64,000 nt of DNA from Alphaproteobacteria bacterium MedPE-SWcel (GTDB lineage: Bacteria > Pseudomonadota > Alphaproteobacteria > Rhodobacterales > Rhodobacteraceae): positions 1 to 64,000 of the forward strand of contig MPDC01000003.1 of assembly GCA_001874255.1 (NCBI GenBank), read 5' to 3'. Every line of letters begins with the position of its first letter. Within the stretch, counting starts at the first letter, position 1. The notes under the pieces were generated by a model that searched no databases, was not told where the DNA came from, and saw only the letters and a list, made by a program, of their open reading frames with translations. The translations under genes and the position numbers were made by a program. Below, piece by piece: positions 1 to 8,771 of the stretch.

Positions 1-313
1 CCTGCGCAAAATATGCTGACGCCTTGCGCAGGATCTCATTTGCCTGGCGCAGCTCCCGGTTTTCACGTTCCAGCGCCTTGATCCGGTCGCGTTCCTCGGT
101 CGTGACGCCGTCGCGCATGCCGCTGTCTTTCTCGGCCTGCTTGACCCATCCGCTCAAGGTCTGGGGAATACAGCCGATCTTGGGTGCAATGGCCGCGATC
201 GCGCCCGCCTGCGTTTCGTATGAGCCCTGATGCTCGAACACCATCCGGACCGCACGCGCGCGGACCTCAGGTGAGTAGCGATTTGCCATTTTGCTTTTTG
301 TCATAACCATCAT
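1..313 (-). CDS. IS3-family transposase OrfA (partial, runs off window)
   Basis: OrfA is the DNA-binding subunit of IS3-family transposases. It is normally made alone or fused to the OrfB integrase by a -1 frameshift. Reading from the ATG at 313 (further ATGs at 310 and 304), the protein contains [16 protein letters not shown], a helix-turn-helix ending in [10 protein letters not shown], and the start of the leucine-zipper-like helix [18 protein letters not shown]. These are the hallmark OrfA segments in their usual order. About 104 residues are visible and nothing is broken in that part. The frameshift site and orfB would lie left of position 1. Family assignment is firm; the subgroup is not determined. 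Confidence 0.85.
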   Translation of the reverse strand, partial: MMVMTKSKMANRYSPEVRARAVRMVFEHQGSYETQAGAIAAIAPKIGCIPQTLSGWVKQAEKDSGMRDGVTTEERDRIKALERENRELRQANEILRKASAYFAQ

Positions 314-356
314 CCTTACTTAAGTTGATGGTCTCCGACAGACCCGGGGCGATTCA
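1..356 (-). mobile_element. IS3-family insertion sequence, left-edge fragment with terminal inverted repeat
   Basis: This is the end of an IS3-type element that continues beyond position 1. The outer end reads TGAATCGCC inward from 356, and the presumed terminal inverted repeat spans about 326-356. It is followed inward by the orfA start. Only one end is visible, so the target duplication and the group within IS3 cannot be determined. Confidence 0.8.
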
Positions 357-862
357 GCCGGTACATACATATGGGCTCACTGCCGACATTGACGGCAAAA
401 GCCGCGTTTGACAGCTTGAATGTCAGGTTCCGGGAAGTCGATGCGCGATTTGTGCATGTGCAGCAACAACAACCAACCTCGCTTCGCACCTGTCACTTTG
501 GGCTGACAACGGCCATCAGGTATGTAAATCTGACGGCGGTGTTGCTGTAACCCTGCTGCCGCACTGCCGCAAAGCAGCTCTGATGTAGGTTCCTCGGATG
601 CCGCGCGCGACTTTTGGGTGACGCGGAACGTTGCCTGGCGTCGGAGAAGCGCTCAAGCGGGAAATCGCGGGGTTGGTCTTGGTGGATCGTTTGTTGCTAT
701 GGGTATTTGGGCATCGGGCTTGCCTCAGATCCGGTCTGATAGACCGGATGAAGGAGCCCTGTCAGGCCGAGCGCAGGGCGCGATTTTGCGGCATATGGCG
801 GATACGCGGAGCATTTTTGCGGCGTGATCAACTCTTGCCTCGTTGATAGCAGGATCAATGCA
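357..862. other. Non-coding stretch between two mobile-element remnants
   Basis: I see no convincing gene here. The two short overlapping plus-strand frames at 618-846 have no recognisable domain, no clear ribosome binding site and poor codon character. The part from about 630 to 862 lies directly beyond the stop of the IS91 fragment, so it may be terminal non-coding DNA of that element. No inverted repeat or origin motif could be identified with confidence. Confidence 0.4.
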
Positions 863-1590
863 TCATGATGGGTTCGCAGGTGACATCGCCTGCGGTTGAG
901 GGGGGTGTTGGCATGTCTGGCGCGCGCTTCGTGCCGCGGCCCTTTTTGGTTCTGGCGGTGCTCTGGGGTGCTGCGCTGGTGCGATTGTCTCGACGATGAT
1001 CAACTGTCCGCCGCAACATGGGCAAGGCAGTGCCAGGACACGGACAGGCTCATCGCAATTGCCTTGGCTGCCGTCATCATCGCGTCTCTGGTCTGGTGTT
1101 TTGACGCCGATCAGTTGCCTAATCCTGGCGATATTGGCTGCGCGGTTGCCGTTTCCGAAGAAGCCATAGTGGCGGATGCGGTGCAGGCCTCTGGGGAGCG
1201 CGTGGATCAAAAAGCGGCGGATGACCTCTGGCGTTGTCAGCGTCATGGTCGTTTGGCGGCCCGCGCCTTTGAGACGGTAATCTTTGACGCGGAAGGTGAT
1301 GCGATGGAAACGGTCGGGGAGAACATGCATCAGGAAGCGGCGGATGAACTCGTGTGTTGGTAGTCGCATCACCTTCATGCGGTCACCGCATTTGATCCTG
1401 TAATCCTTCCATTTGAATGCCACGGTGCCCGCATCGGCAAGACGGTGGTTCGTGATGGCGACACGGTGGGTGTAGCGGCTGAGGTAGGCCAGTACGGCTT
1501 CAGGTCCGCCGAAGGGTGGTTTAGAGTAAACGACCCAGTCGGTTTTGCGGAATGGAGCGAGCCATTCGGTGAAGGCGCTGGTGTCAGCAG
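863..1590 (-). pseudogene. IS91-family transposase, C-terminal fragment with an internal duplication
   Basis: IS91 enzymes are HUH-type rolling-circle transposases with two catalytic tyrosines. The reading frame entered near 1590 gives TDWVVYSKPPFGGPEAVL and then YLSRYTHRVAI, which holds the Y-x3-Y tyrosine pair. It continues with a WKDYR...EFIRRFLMHVLPDRFHRI block and ends with a CPCCGG zinc-ribbon-like tail. The whole N-terminal half with the HUH motif is missing. The block from WKDYR to FHRI is followed at once by a second, diverged copy (VKDYRLKG...EVIRRFLIHALPRGLHRI), so the fragment is a chimera of two related transposases or an unequal-crossover product. The upstream edge is joined out of frame to a recombinase fragment. 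Confidence 0.8.
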
Positions 1591-2193
1591 ACGAAAAATC
1601 TCTTCATAGCGGACATAACCGTTTGGAAAGCGCCCCGCAAAGGCGGGCTCAGATTCCAGATATTGCTTGATCTCGCTTTGTGATGAGAAGCGACCGGAGG
1701 CAAACCCTTCAAGCGCTTGTGCTATGATGGAGGCGAGAGGTTCATCACGTACCAGCAGCTTGCCGTGACCCGGAACAGTGTCATAGCGAAAGCCGGGAGG
1801 TGCCATAAAGCACCAATATCCGTTTAGCGTTCTGGCGCGCATCCTGTTGGTGGTCTGTTCGCGGTTTTTCTGGCGCTGGTGCTGTGAAACGGAGGCAAGG
1901 AGGTTTTCAATGAGGATCGAGTCCATGTCCTCGCCAAAGGTGATGGACGGGCTCTCAATCTTGCCGCCAATATCTTTGAGCGTGCGGCGCAACGTCCAGT
2001 GACCTTCAATGTCGCGGGCAAAGCGGCTGATATCATCAATAATGACAATGCTGCCGTCCTCAGCCTGCGCTTTGATAAAAGCTATCAGCTTATTGAATGC
2101 GGGCCGACCCGTCAGTTCGCCGGAAACGCCTTTTTCATGGAAAGAGCGAATGACTTCATAGCCTTTGCGTTCCGCATAGGCGCGTCGCGCCAT
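1578..2193 (-). pseudogene. Large serine recombinase fragment (resolvase plus recombinase domain, both ends lost)
   Basis: Serine recombinases cut and rejoin DNA through a serine near the N-terminus. The surviving segment starts at YAERKGYEVIRSFHEKGVSG, keeps the DDISRFARDIEGHWTL region of the resolvase fold, and continues into the recombinase domain with an ANREQ-like KNREQTTNRM and PPGFRYD. The catalytic serine (normally in a YxRVS segment about 50 residues earlier) is absent because the frame begins inside an IS5 fragment. At the other end, EEIFRLL runs out of frame into IS91 sequence near 1580-1590. The protein can therefore neither cut nor recognise DNA normally. It is probably the relic of a phage or integrative-element integrase. 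Confidence 0.8.
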
Positions 2194-2330
2194 CGTAAGC
2201 CGTTGCGATTGATGAAGATAATCCCACTCAACACACGCCGGTCATCGACGCGAGGTTTGCCGTGTGACTTGGGAAAGAAGGGCTCAAGACGCGCCATCCG
2301 GGCGTCGGTCAGCCAAAACAGATCAGACAT
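2190..2330 (-). pseudogene. IS5-family transposase, N-terminal fragment
   Basis: From the ATG at 2330 (an upstream GTG at 2336 is also in frame) the sequence reads MSDLFWLTDARMARLEPFF, then KPRVDDRRVLSGIIF and NRNGLRWRDAP. This is the typical start of IS5-family transposases of the two-frame DDE type. After about 46 residues it is cut and fused to the serine-recombinase fragment. The DDE catalytic region is absent. The sequence between 2331 and the kdgK stop at 2386 probably contains the element's outer end, but I could not fix the terminal repeat. Confidence 0.75.
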
Positions 2331-2385
2331 GTTCACCGCTCGTTCTTAGGACCGTGAATCATGCCGCGCCAAGGAAATCAATGGG

Positions 2386-3276
2386 TCATGACACTAGCGC
2401 TCCGCGGGACTGGACGACCTGGGCAGCAAGTCCGGCGCCTGATTGGACGGCCTCGGCGACAGACGAGCCATTGAACCAACAGGCGAGAAAGCCCGCGTTG
2501 AAGGAATCACCGGCAGCGGTGGTGTCGACCACATCTGAGACGGTCACCGGATCATGCAGGCTCACGTTGCCATCCTGCCATGCAAGAATTTGACCCGCGC
2601 CGTTCTTGACGATGATCAACGCCGATCCCTGGCTGGCGTATCGGTTTGCGGTCGCCGCCGGAGCCGCATCGCCAAACCAGCTGGCCTCATCCTCGTGCGA
2701 TGGCAAGACCACGTCGCTGACGCTGGCGGCCTCCGTGACGACCCGCCGCATCGTATCCTCGTCTTCCCAGAGTTTGGGGCGCAAATTCGGATCCAAAACG
2801 ACCTGTCCGCCCGCCGCCTTGAATTCGCCGAGCGACCTCAGAAGTGTGGCGCGATCGGGGGCTGGCAGGATCGCGAGGGTGATGCCGGACAAATACGCCA
2901 CATCCGCCTGTGTCAGAGCTGACATCAGGGCGCGCGCGTCGCGGGCCAGACTGCGCGCGGCACTTTGACCACGCCAGTAGCTGAAGCTGCGTTCGCCGTC
3001 CTGAAGCTGGATCGTGTAGAGGCCGACCGACAAATCGCGGCGCCGCTGGATGTGGTCGGTGCCAAGCCCTGCGTCCTGCAGGAAGGTCACCATCCGGTCG
3101 GACAGATCATCCGTCCCCACAGCAGTGAAATAGTCAACCTGGTCTGCCTCGCCGAGCAGTCGGCGCAGATACCACGCAGTGTTCATGGTGTCGCCTGCGA
3201 ACCCCATGCGGTAGATGTCCGCCCCTGCAGACGCCATTTCGACCATGCATTCGCCAATCGCAACAATCCGAGTCAT
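2386..3276 (-). CDS. kdgK: 2-keto-3-deoxygluconate kinase, PfkB family
   Basis: It phosphorylates 2-keto-3-deoxy-D-gluconate with ATP to KDPG, the entry to the lower Entner-Doudoroff route, in the cytoplasm. The 296-residue protein has the PfkB architecture: an N-terminal sugar-binding start (IGECMVEM, FAGDTMNTA), DPNLRPKLW at about 162-170, and the C-terminal signature DTTAAGDSFNAGF at 251-263 with catalytic Asp257. The first residue of the usual GAGD anion hole is Ala here (AAGD), which still fits the family. The start codon overlaps the stop of the GntR regulator gene (ATGA), so the two are co-transcribed. Specificity for KDG is inferred from the surrounding uxa, uxu and kdu genes. The IS scar begins about 50 bases after the stop. 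Confidence 0.9.
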   Translation of the reverse strand: MTRIVAIGECMVEMASAGADIYRMGFAGDTMNTAWYLRRLLGEADQVDYFTAVGTDDLSDRMVTFLQDAGLGTDHIQRRRDLSVGLYTIQLQDGERSFSYWRGQSAARSLARDARALMSALTQADVAYLSGITLAILPAPDRATLLRSLGEFKAAGGQVVLDPNLRPKLWEDEDTMRRVVTEAASVSDVVLPSHEDEASWFGDAAPAATANRYASQGSALIIVKNGAGQILAWQDGNVSLHDPVTVSDVVDTTAAGDSFNAGFLACWFNGSSVAEAVQSGAGLAAQVVQSRGALVS

Positions 3277-3998
3277 GCTGAAGCATCCGTAAAAAACGTG
3301 TGATTTTGTTCTTTGAGCTCATCAATCAGCTGCAGAATGCGCGACAGATGGTTCGATATGACCTCTTCCGCGAGGTCGGGCTGGTTGCTGCAAATGGCGT
3401 CGAACAGCTGAACGTGCTCTTTCAGGGCCAGCTTCTGCGAGGTGGAGTCGAGCGACAGCATGCGGATGCGGTCCATGTGGGTTTTGGTTTCGGTCAGGAG
3501 GTCCCAGACGTATTCGACGCCCGCAAGGACGCAGATTTCACGGTGAAATGCATCATCTGCGGCATGAAACCGGCTTCTGTCATCGACTTTGACGGCGTCG
3601 CGTTGCTGCTCGATCAGGTCGGCGAGCGCTGCCTGCCCTGCCGGTGTGATCATGGTGCACAGGGTGCGGCAGGTCTTGACTTCGAGTGCTGTCCTCACGA
3701 AGCGGGCGCGTAATACGGCTTCGCCCGAAATCAGGCTGACCGTTGTGCCGCTTTGCGGTCGGATCACCAGAAAGCCGATCTTGGCCAGGCGCTTGAAGGC
3801 CTCGCGAACCGGTTGTCGAGACACTCCCATCGTTTTTGCGACTTCCGCCTCTGAGATCTTTGTCCGGGGCGGTAAATCCAGATTCAGGATGCGCTGTCTC
3901 AGCTCTTCGAAAACCCGGTCCGCGACTGTGGGCTGGTTGAGCTGCGTAATCAGCGGCAGAGGTAAAGCATCATGCGGTTGCTTCAATGTTCCTCCCAT
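3273..3998 (-). CDS. GntR-family (FadR/FCD) transcriptional regulator of uronate catabolism
   Basis: A DNA-binding repressor or activator of the UxuR/ExuR kind. The N-terminal winged helix contains TVADRVFEELRQRIL, the helix-turn-helix SEAEVAKTMGVSRQPVREAF and the wing LVIRPQSGTTVS. The remaining ~150 residues form an FCD effector domain with the usual metal-site histidine pattern (FHREI, NHLSRIL). It is divergent to uxaC and shares the 4005-4160 intergenic region, and it overlaps kdgK by 4 bases. The likely effector is a uronate or KDG intermediate; this is inference. The start is uncertain: ATG at 3998 has no good ribosome binding site, TTG at 4004 is upstream, and TTG at 3986 follows a GGGAGGA. 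Confidence 0.85.
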   Translation of the reverse strand: MGGTLKQPHDALPLPLITQLNQPTVADRVFEELRQRILNLDLPPRTKISEAEVAKTMGVSRQPVREAFKRLAKIGFLVIRPQSGTTVSLISGEAVLRARFVRTALEVKTCRTLCTMITPAGQAALADLIEQQRDAVKVDDRSRFHAADDAFHREICVLAGVEYVWDLLTETKTHMDRIRMLSLDSTSQKLALKEHVQLFDAICSNQPDLAEEVISNHLSRILQLIDELKEQNHTFFTDASA

Positions 3999-4067
3999 TT
4001 TCAAGTCCCACTCTCATTCAGTCTTCGCCTCGGCTTGTATCGCACTTTCCATTCCTGAGCGCAACTG

Positions 4068-4112
4068 GGTTACTAGTTGACATGTGGCAGTTTGGAAAAT
4101 TAGGTTATTAGT
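4068..4112 (+). promoter_or_regulatory. Candidate promoter and repeated operator for uxaC and the divergent regulator
   Basis: TTGACA at 4077-4082 is followed, after 18 bases, by TAGGTT at 4101-4106, a weak -10. Two near-identical decamers, GGTTACTAGT (4068-4077) and GGTTATTAGT (4103-4112), flank and overlap these elements 35 bases apart. Such spacing suits a GntR regulator controlling both directions. No binding data are available. Confidence 0.45.
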
Positions 4113-4160
4113 ATGGCAGAATCGTGAGCACACGACAAAAGCCGCATCTGGGAGGGTGAT

Positions 4161-5567
4161 ATGGCAGTCTTGGACGAAGATCGGCTCTTTCCGGTTGACC
4201 CGAAAGTGCGGGCACTGGCGCGCGATCTTTATGATGGGGTCAAGGGGCTGCCCCTCATCAGCCCGCATGGCCATACAGATCCCAGATGGTTTGCCGAGAA
4301 CGAGAATTTCCCGAATCCGACCGATTTGTTTGTCACCCCCGATCACTATGTTTTTCGCATGCTTCATTCGCAGGGCATCCCGCTGGAGGCGCTGGGGGTG
4401 CCCCGGATCGACGGGGGCGACACAGAGCAGGACAAACGGAAGATCTGGCGGCTCTTTGCGCGCAATTTTCACCTGTTTCGGGGGACCCCGTCGCGCCTTT
4501 GGATCACCCATGCTTTTCAGGAGGTGTTTGGCATCACGCGACGCCTGTCCGAAGAGACGGCCGACGACATCTATGATCAGATCGCAGAGTGTTTGGCACA
4601 GGATGCCTATCGACCGCGGGACTTGTTCGACCGGTTCAATATCGAAGTGATTTCAACGACAGAAAGCCCCCTCGACGATCTGCGCTGGCACCAGATGATC
4701 GACAGCAGCGGGTGGCAGGGGAGGGTGGTGACGGCCTATCGACCGGATGCGGTCGTCGATCCGGATTTCGAAGGGTTTGCCCGCAACATCGCCAGATTTG
4801 GGGATCTGACCGGCGAGGATGCGACGACATGGGGGGGCTATCTGGCCGCCCATCGGAAACGCCGTGCGGACTTCAAGACCTATGGCGCCACGTCCAGTGA
4901 CCATGGCCACCCGACGGCGCGCACCGAGGATCTGCCCCAGTCCGAAGCGGCAGCGCTTTTTGACAAGGCGTTGAACGGCCAATGCTCGGCGGAGGAGGCA
5001 GACAGGTTTCGCGGTCATATGCTGACTGAGATGGCGCGGATGAGCCTCGATGACGGCCTGGTTCTGCAAATTCATCCCGGCGCCCTGCGCAACCATTCCA
5101 ACGACATCTTTGCACGGTTCGGCCGCGACAAAGGCTATGATATCCCGATGCGGACCGATTATGTCAGCAATCTGCGCCCCTTGCTGAATGCAGTCGGCGC
5201 GGCACCGGGCCTGTCGGTGATCGTCTTCACATTGGATGAGAGCAGCTATGCCCGCGAACTGGCGCCATTGGCGGGGGTGTATCCGGCGCTCAAGCTGGGG
5301 CCGGCCTGGTGGTTCCACGACAGCTATGAGGGCATGACGCGGTTCCGCGAAATGACGACGGAGACGGCAGGTTTCTACAATACCGTCGGTTTCAACGACG
5401 ACACCCGCGCCTTTTGTTCAATTCCCGCCCGCCATGATGTGGCGCGGCGCGTGGACTGCTCGTTCATTGCCAAACTGGTCGAGACAGGCCGGTTGGACAG
5501 GGACGAAGCAAACGAGGTCGCACATGACCTCGCATACCGGCTTGCAAAACAAGCCTACCGGCTCTGA
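4161..5567 (+). CDS. uxaC: Uronate isomerase (glucuronate/galacturonate isomerase)
   Basis: Interconverts D-glucuronate with D-fructuronate and D-galacturonate with D-tagaturonate, the first cytoplasmic step of hexuronate breakdown. At 468 residues it has the usual family length. The amidohydrolase-like barrel starts with [11 protein letters not shown], where His36 and His38 are metal ligands. Family blocks follow: [39 protein letters not shown], and the C-terminal [20 protein letters not shown]. It is preceded by GGGAGGGTGAT, a good ribosome binding site. It opens the plus-strand operon ending with uxuA at 12904. Because uxuB and uxuA follow and no tagaturonate reductase is present, the glucuronate branch is the one supported here. 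Confidence 0.95.
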   Translation: MAVLDEDRLFPVDPKVRALARDLYDGVKGLPLISPHGHTDPRWFAENENFPNPTDLFVTPDHYVFRMLHSQGIPLEALGVPRIDGGDTEQDKRKIWRLFARNFHLFRGTPSRLWITHAFQEVFGITRRLSEETADDIYDQIAECLAQDAYRPRDLFDRFNIEVISTTESPLDDLRWHQMIDSSGWQGRVVTAYRPDAVVDPDFEGFARNIARFGDLTGEDATTWGGYLAAHRKRRADFKTYGATSSDHGHPTARTEDLPQSEAAALFDKALNGQCSAEEADRFRGHMLTEMARMSLDDGLVLQIHPGALRNHSNDIFARFGRDKGYDIPMRTDYVSNLRPLLNAVGAAPGLSVIVFTLDESSYARELAPLAGVYPALKLGPAWWFHDSYEGMTRFREMTTETAGFYNTVGFNDDTRAFCSIPARHDVARRVDCSFIAKLVETGRLDRDEANEVAHDLAYRLAKQAYRL

Positions 5568-5593
5568 TCGGGCCATTTTCTGGGAGGAAAACA

Positions 5594-6574
5594 ATGACAT
5601 ATATGAAAACTCTGGGGGCGGCCCTGCTGGCGTCCGTGGCGATGGGAACAGCGGTATCCGCCTGCGAAGTAACGCTGCGCTCCTCTGACACGCATCCCGA
5701 CGGATACCCGACGGTCGCGGCCGTCAATGCGATGGGCGACATGCTGAAAGAGCGCTCCGGCGACCGGCTGTGCATCGAAGTGTTCCACTCTGCACAGCTG
5801 GGCGAGGAAAAAGACAGTATTGAGCAGACGCAGTTTGGCGTGATTGATCTGAACCGTGTCTCGCTTGGCCCCTTCAACAATATCATCGAAGAAACCCAAA
5901 TCCCCTCGCTGCCCTATATCTTCCGGTCGGTTGAACATATGCACAAGGTCATGGATGGCCCCGTTGGCGAGCAGATCCTTGATGCGTTTGCGGATCACGA
6001 TCTGGTCGGGCTGGCCTTTTATGACAGCGGCTCGCGCAGCTTCTACAACTCGGAAAAGCCGATCAATTCCATGGCTGATCTGGCCGGCATGAAATTCCGG
6101 GTGATGCAGTCCGACATGTTCGTCGATATGGTCTCCGCCCTCGGGGCCAATGCAACTCCCATGCCATATGGCGAGGTCTATTCCTCCATCCAGACCGGCG
6201 TGATCGACGGGGCCGAGAACAACTGGCCATCATATGACAGCTCCGGTCACTTCGAAGTGGCAAAATTCTACACTCTGGATCAGCATCTGATCGTGCCAGA
6301 GGTGCTGGTGATGTCCAAGACCTCCTATGACAAACTGAGCGCCGAGGATCAGGCGCTGGTGCGTCAGGCGGCAAAGGATTCCGTGCCGATCATGCGGGAA
6401 CTCTGGGCCGCGCGGGAACTGGAATCCGAGACCCGCGTGCGCGACGCCGGGGTCGAGATCGTGACCGATATCGACAAGACGCCCTTCATCGAAGCGATGA
6501 CTCCCGTCTATGAGAAATATGTGACCTCACCTGTTCTGAAGCAGCTCGTCGCAGATATTCAAGCAACGGAGTAA
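5594..6574 (+). CDS. TRAP transporter substrate-binding protein (DctP family), uronate-type
   Basis: Periplasmic receptor that delivers substrate to the DctQM membrane pair at 6636-8440. The 326-residue protein begins with a signal peptide (cleavage expected after VSA, residue 23). It contains [22 protein letters not shown] and [16 protein letters not shown], in which the Arg is the family's carboxylate-binding residue. FSIQ-like [18 protein letters not shown] follows. The ligand is probably a hexuronate or an unsaturated uronate, inferred from its place between uxaC and kdgF. A strong hairpin lies between its stop and dctQ, consistent with the binding protein being made in excess. Confidence 0.92.
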   Translation: MTYMKTLGAALLASVAMGTAVSACEVTLRSSDTHPDGYPTVAAVNAMGDMLKERSGDRLCIEVFHSAQLGEEKDSIEQTQFGVIDLNRVSLGPFNNIIEETQIPSLPYIFRSVEHMHKVMDGPVGEQILDAFADHDLVGLAFYDSGSRSFYNSEKPINSMADLAGMKFRVMQSDMFVDMVSALGANATPMPYGEVYSSIQTGVIDGAENNWPSYDSSGHFEVAKFYTLDQHLIVPEVLVMSKTSYDKLSAEDQALVRQAAKDSVPIMRELWAARELESETRVRDAGVEIVTDIDKTPFIEAMTPVYEKYVTSPVLKQLVADIQATE

Positions 6575-6583
6575 GCCATTCTC

Positions 6584-6614
6584 AGGCCCGCTGACCTTGG
6601 TCGGCGGGCCTTTT
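6584..6614 (+). terminator. Hairpin after the first TRAP binding-protein gene
   Basis: AGGCCCGC pairs with GCGGGCCT across a short loop (GACC and GGTC near the loop can extend the stem imperfectly), and TTTT follows. It lies between the binding-protein stop and the dctQ start. It probably acts as a partial terminator or 3' stabiliser rather than a full stop, because dctQ has no clear promoter of its own. Confidence 0.6.
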
Positions 6615-6635
6615 CGTGGCCATTGGGAATTTGAC

Positions 6636-7157
6636 ATGGAAGAGACGATGAAGTCGGTAGCGCGGGCCACATCACGCATCGCGCATATCGCATTGTGGGC
6701 GGCGGCCTGCGGATTAATTCTGATGACGGCGCTGATCGCGGCTCAGGTCTTTTGGCGCTATGTCCTGAATGACAGCATCGTCTGGACGGAACCTGCCTCG
6801 GTGATGATCATGGGCTGGTTCATCTTTCTGGGCGCCGCGGTGGGCATCCGCGAAGGCTATCACCTGTCCTTTGATGTGGTGCTCTACATGAGCCCGCTGC
6901 GGCTCAAGCGGGTTCTGCACTCGGTCTCTGATCTTGCGGTGGCGGCATTTGGCGGCGGCATGATCTTTTTCGGCTGGCAGCTCGCCGAGAAAACGTCTGG
7001 AAACATACTGCCGAGCCTTGGACTCTCCGGAGCGTTTGATTTCGTCCCATTGATCATTGGCGGTATTCTGATCGTGCTCTTCTCCATCGAGCGGGTCGCG
7101 CGCCGGGCCGCGGGTCTTGCGACCGCGCGCTTTGGCGAAGATGCGACAGGGGACTGA
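6636..7157 (+). CDS. TRAP transporter small permease (DctQ family)
   Basis: Four-helix small membrane subunit that joins the large permease to form the TRAP channel. The protein has 173 residues from the ATG at 6636 (the frame is open further upstream, but the extension runs through the hairpin). Membrane segments are LWAAACGLILMTALIAAQVFW, SVMIMGWFIFLGAAVGI, a third around VAAFGGGMIFFGW, and FVPLIIGGILIVLF. The family landmark FWRYVLNDSIVWTEPAS sits after helix 1. It is two bases from dctM and in the same transcript. Sequence alone does not show substrate choice, which resides in the binding protein. Confidence 0.88.
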   Translation: MEETMKSVARATSRIAHIALWAAACGLILMTALIAAQVFWRYVLNDSIVWTEPASVMIMGWFIFLGAAVGIREGYHLSFDVVLYMSPLRLKRVLHSVSDLAVAAFGGGMIFFGWQLAEKTSGNILPSLGLSGAFDFVPLIIGGILIVLFSIERVARRAAGLATARFGEDATGD

Positions 7158-7159
7158 AC

Positions 7160-8440
7160 ATGGAGCTGTACGTTCTCTTTGGCACCTTTGTCGTTCTGCT
7201 CCTGATCGGCACCCCGGTTGCATTTTGCCTCGGTGTGTCGAGCTTTGCGACCATTGCCTATCTGGGGCTGCCGCCGGTTGTCGTCTTTCAACGGCTCAAT
7301 TCCGGCGTCTCGGTCTTTGCTCTGATGGCAATTCCCTTTTTCATATTTGCCGGCGATCTGATGGTCCGGGGTGACATCGCGCGCCGATTGGTGGCTCTGG
7401 CCGGTGCTTTTGTCGGGCATTTGCGCGGCGGATTAGGGCAGGTCAACGTTCTGTCCTCGGTGATGTTCGGCGGCGTGTCAGGGTCGGCCGCCGCGGATGC
7501 CTCTGCGGTGGGCGGGCTGATGGTGCCGCAGATGAAAGAACGCGGTTATGACGTGGACTATGCCGTCAACATCACGGTCGTCAGTTCCATCATCGCCCTT
7601 CTGCTGCCGCCCTCCCACAATATGATCATCTATTCGATCGCGGCAGGCGGCAGGATCTCGATCGCGGATCTCTTTACCGCTGGTATCCTGCCCGGTTTCC
7701 TGCTGGCTCTGGCGCTGATGATCGTGTCGTGGTGGGTGGCCAAGCGCAAAGGCTACCCGGTGCAGCCCTTTCAGGGGGGCCGGATGATCGGAGTGCTGTT
7801 TGTCGCAGCCGCACCGGGTCTTGTTCTGGTGGCAATCATTTTCGGCGGCGTCAGATCGGGTGTCTTCACCGCCTCTGAATCCTCCAATATCGCGGTGGTC
7901 TATGCGCTGTTGGTGACGTTTTTCGTCTACCGCACCCTCAGCTGGCACGACTTTGTCCAGGCGACCTTTGCCGCGGTTCGCACCACCGCAATGGTGCTGA
8001 TGGTGATCGGGTGTGCGGCGTCCTTTGGCTGGCTGCTGGCCTACACCAAGGTCCCGGCGTCGATGGTCGCGTTGCTGCAGGGGGTATCGGACAATCCGAT
8101 CATTATTCTGCTGCTGATGAACGTGGTCCTGCTGGTCCTGGGCACCTTCATGGATATGTCGCCGCTGATCGTGATCACGACCCCGATCTTCCTTCCAGTG
8201 GCGGTCGCCTTTGGGATCGACCCGGTTCACTTCGGGGTCATCCTGATCCTGAACCTCGGCATCGGTCTGTGCACGCCGCCGGTGGGGGCGGTTCTGTTTG
8301 TCGGCTGCGCTGTGGGGCGCATTCCCATCGGCACAGCAGTCCGGTCGATCTGGCCATTCTACGGCGCGGCCTTCGCGGTGCTGCTGCTTGTCACCTACAT
8401 TCCCGGGCTGTCCCTGTGGCTGCCGTCCCTTTTCAGATGA
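7160..8440 (+). CDS. TRAP transporter large permease (DctM family)
   Basis: The ion-coupled, multi-helix transport subunit of the uronate-type TRAP system. The 426-residue sequence has the DctM pattern: an N-terminal helix (LYVLFGTFVVLLLIGTPVAF), AIPFFIFAGDLMVRGDIARR, the discontinuous-helix region FGGVSGSAAADASAVGGLM, LPPSHNMIIYSIA, and near the C-terminus FMDMSPLIVITTPIF and GIGLCTPPVGAVLFVGCAVG. About a dozen hydrophobic segments are visible. Two bases separate it from dctQ. Seven bases after its stop comes kdgF, so transport and the first intracellular steps are co-transcribed. Confidence 0.92.
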   Translation: MELYVLFGTFVVLLLIGTPVAFCLGVSSFATIAYLGLPPVVVFQRLNSGVSVFALMAIPFFIFAGDLMVRGDIARRLVALAGAFVGHLRGGLGQVNVLSSVMFGGVSGSAAADASAVGGLMVPQMKERGYDVDYAVNITVVSSIIALLLPPSHNMIIYSIAAGGRISIADLFTAGILPGFLLALALMIVSWWVAKRKGYPVQPFQGGRMIGVLFVAAAPGLVLVAIIFGGVRSGVFTASESSNIAVVYALLVTFFVYRTLSWHDFVQATFAAVRTTAMVLMVIGCAASFGWLLAYTKVPASMVALLQGVSDNPIIILLLMNVVLLVLGTFMDMSPLIVITTPIFLPVAVAFGIDPVHFGVILILNLGIGLCTPPVGAVLFVGCAVGRIPIGTAVRSIWPFYGAAFAVLLLVTYIPGLSLWLPSLFR

Positions 8441-8447
8441 GGCCAAT

Positions 8448-8753
8448 ATGAGCTTTCCCGTTGTTGATGCCGACCCCGGAGTGACCCGTCAGGTGCTTGC
8501 AGAGGCCCCTGAGCTGATGGTTGTTGCCTTCCGCTTTGACACCGGGGGCGAGGGCAAACTGCACCAGCATCCCCACGTCCAGTCCACATTTGTGCAAAGC
8601 GGGCGGTTCCTTTTTCACGTGGACGGGACCAGCCACCACCTGGCGGCCGGCGACAGTCTCGTGATCCCCGGCAATACGCAACACGGATGTACCTGCATCG
8701 CGGCAGGCACCCTGATCGACACATTCGCGCCCCGCCGTGATGATTTTTTATGA
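8448..8753 (+). CDS. kdgF: KdgF-like cupin, unsaturated-uronate ring-opening enzyme
   Basis: KdgF enzymes speed conversion of 4,5-unsaturated uronate monomers (from pectin, alginate or similar polymers) to linear keto sugars. The 101-residue protein is a single small cupin. It has GKLHQHPHVQSTFVQSGRF with the HxH metal pair, GDSLVIPGNTQHGC with the third histidine, and an intervening beta-rich GTSHHLAAGD. Length and motif order match KdgF closely. It lies directly before kduI and kduD, the next steps for 5-keto-4-deoxyuronate. The start at 8448 follows AGGCC weakly. A generic small cupin is the alternative, but the context favours KdgF. Confidence 0.8.
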   Translation: MSFPVVDADPGVTRQVLAEAPELMVVAFRFDTGGEGKLHQHPHVQSTFVQSGRFLFHVDGTSHHLAAGDSLVIPGNTQHGCTCIAAGTLIDTFAPRRDDFL

Positions 8754-8771
8754 ACAGAAAGCGATGATACC

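Larger units (their letters stand above)
863..2350 (-). mobile_element. Composite scar of three nested mobile-element remnants
   Basis: Three truncated, same-strand fragments (IS5 N-terminus, serine recombinase middle, IS91 C-terminus) are joined end to end with no intact gene. Together with the IS3 end at 1-356 they form a decayed insertion hot spot immediately downstream of kdgK. The kdgK reading frame itself looks complete. Confidence 0.7.

Noticed and set aside
896-1363. 155-residue plus-strand frame in the IS scar
   Set aside because: Antisense to the IS91 fragment and without recognisable features.
1375-2193. Reading the 272-residue frame as an intact recombinase gene
   Set aside because: The catalytic serine is missing, the start lies inside IS5 sequence and the last third is frame-shifted IS91, so it was split into pseudogene fragments.
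863-2350. Defence or integrative island at the left edge
   Set aside because: Only decayed transposase and recombinase pieces are present; no defence gene, attachment site or cargo was seen.
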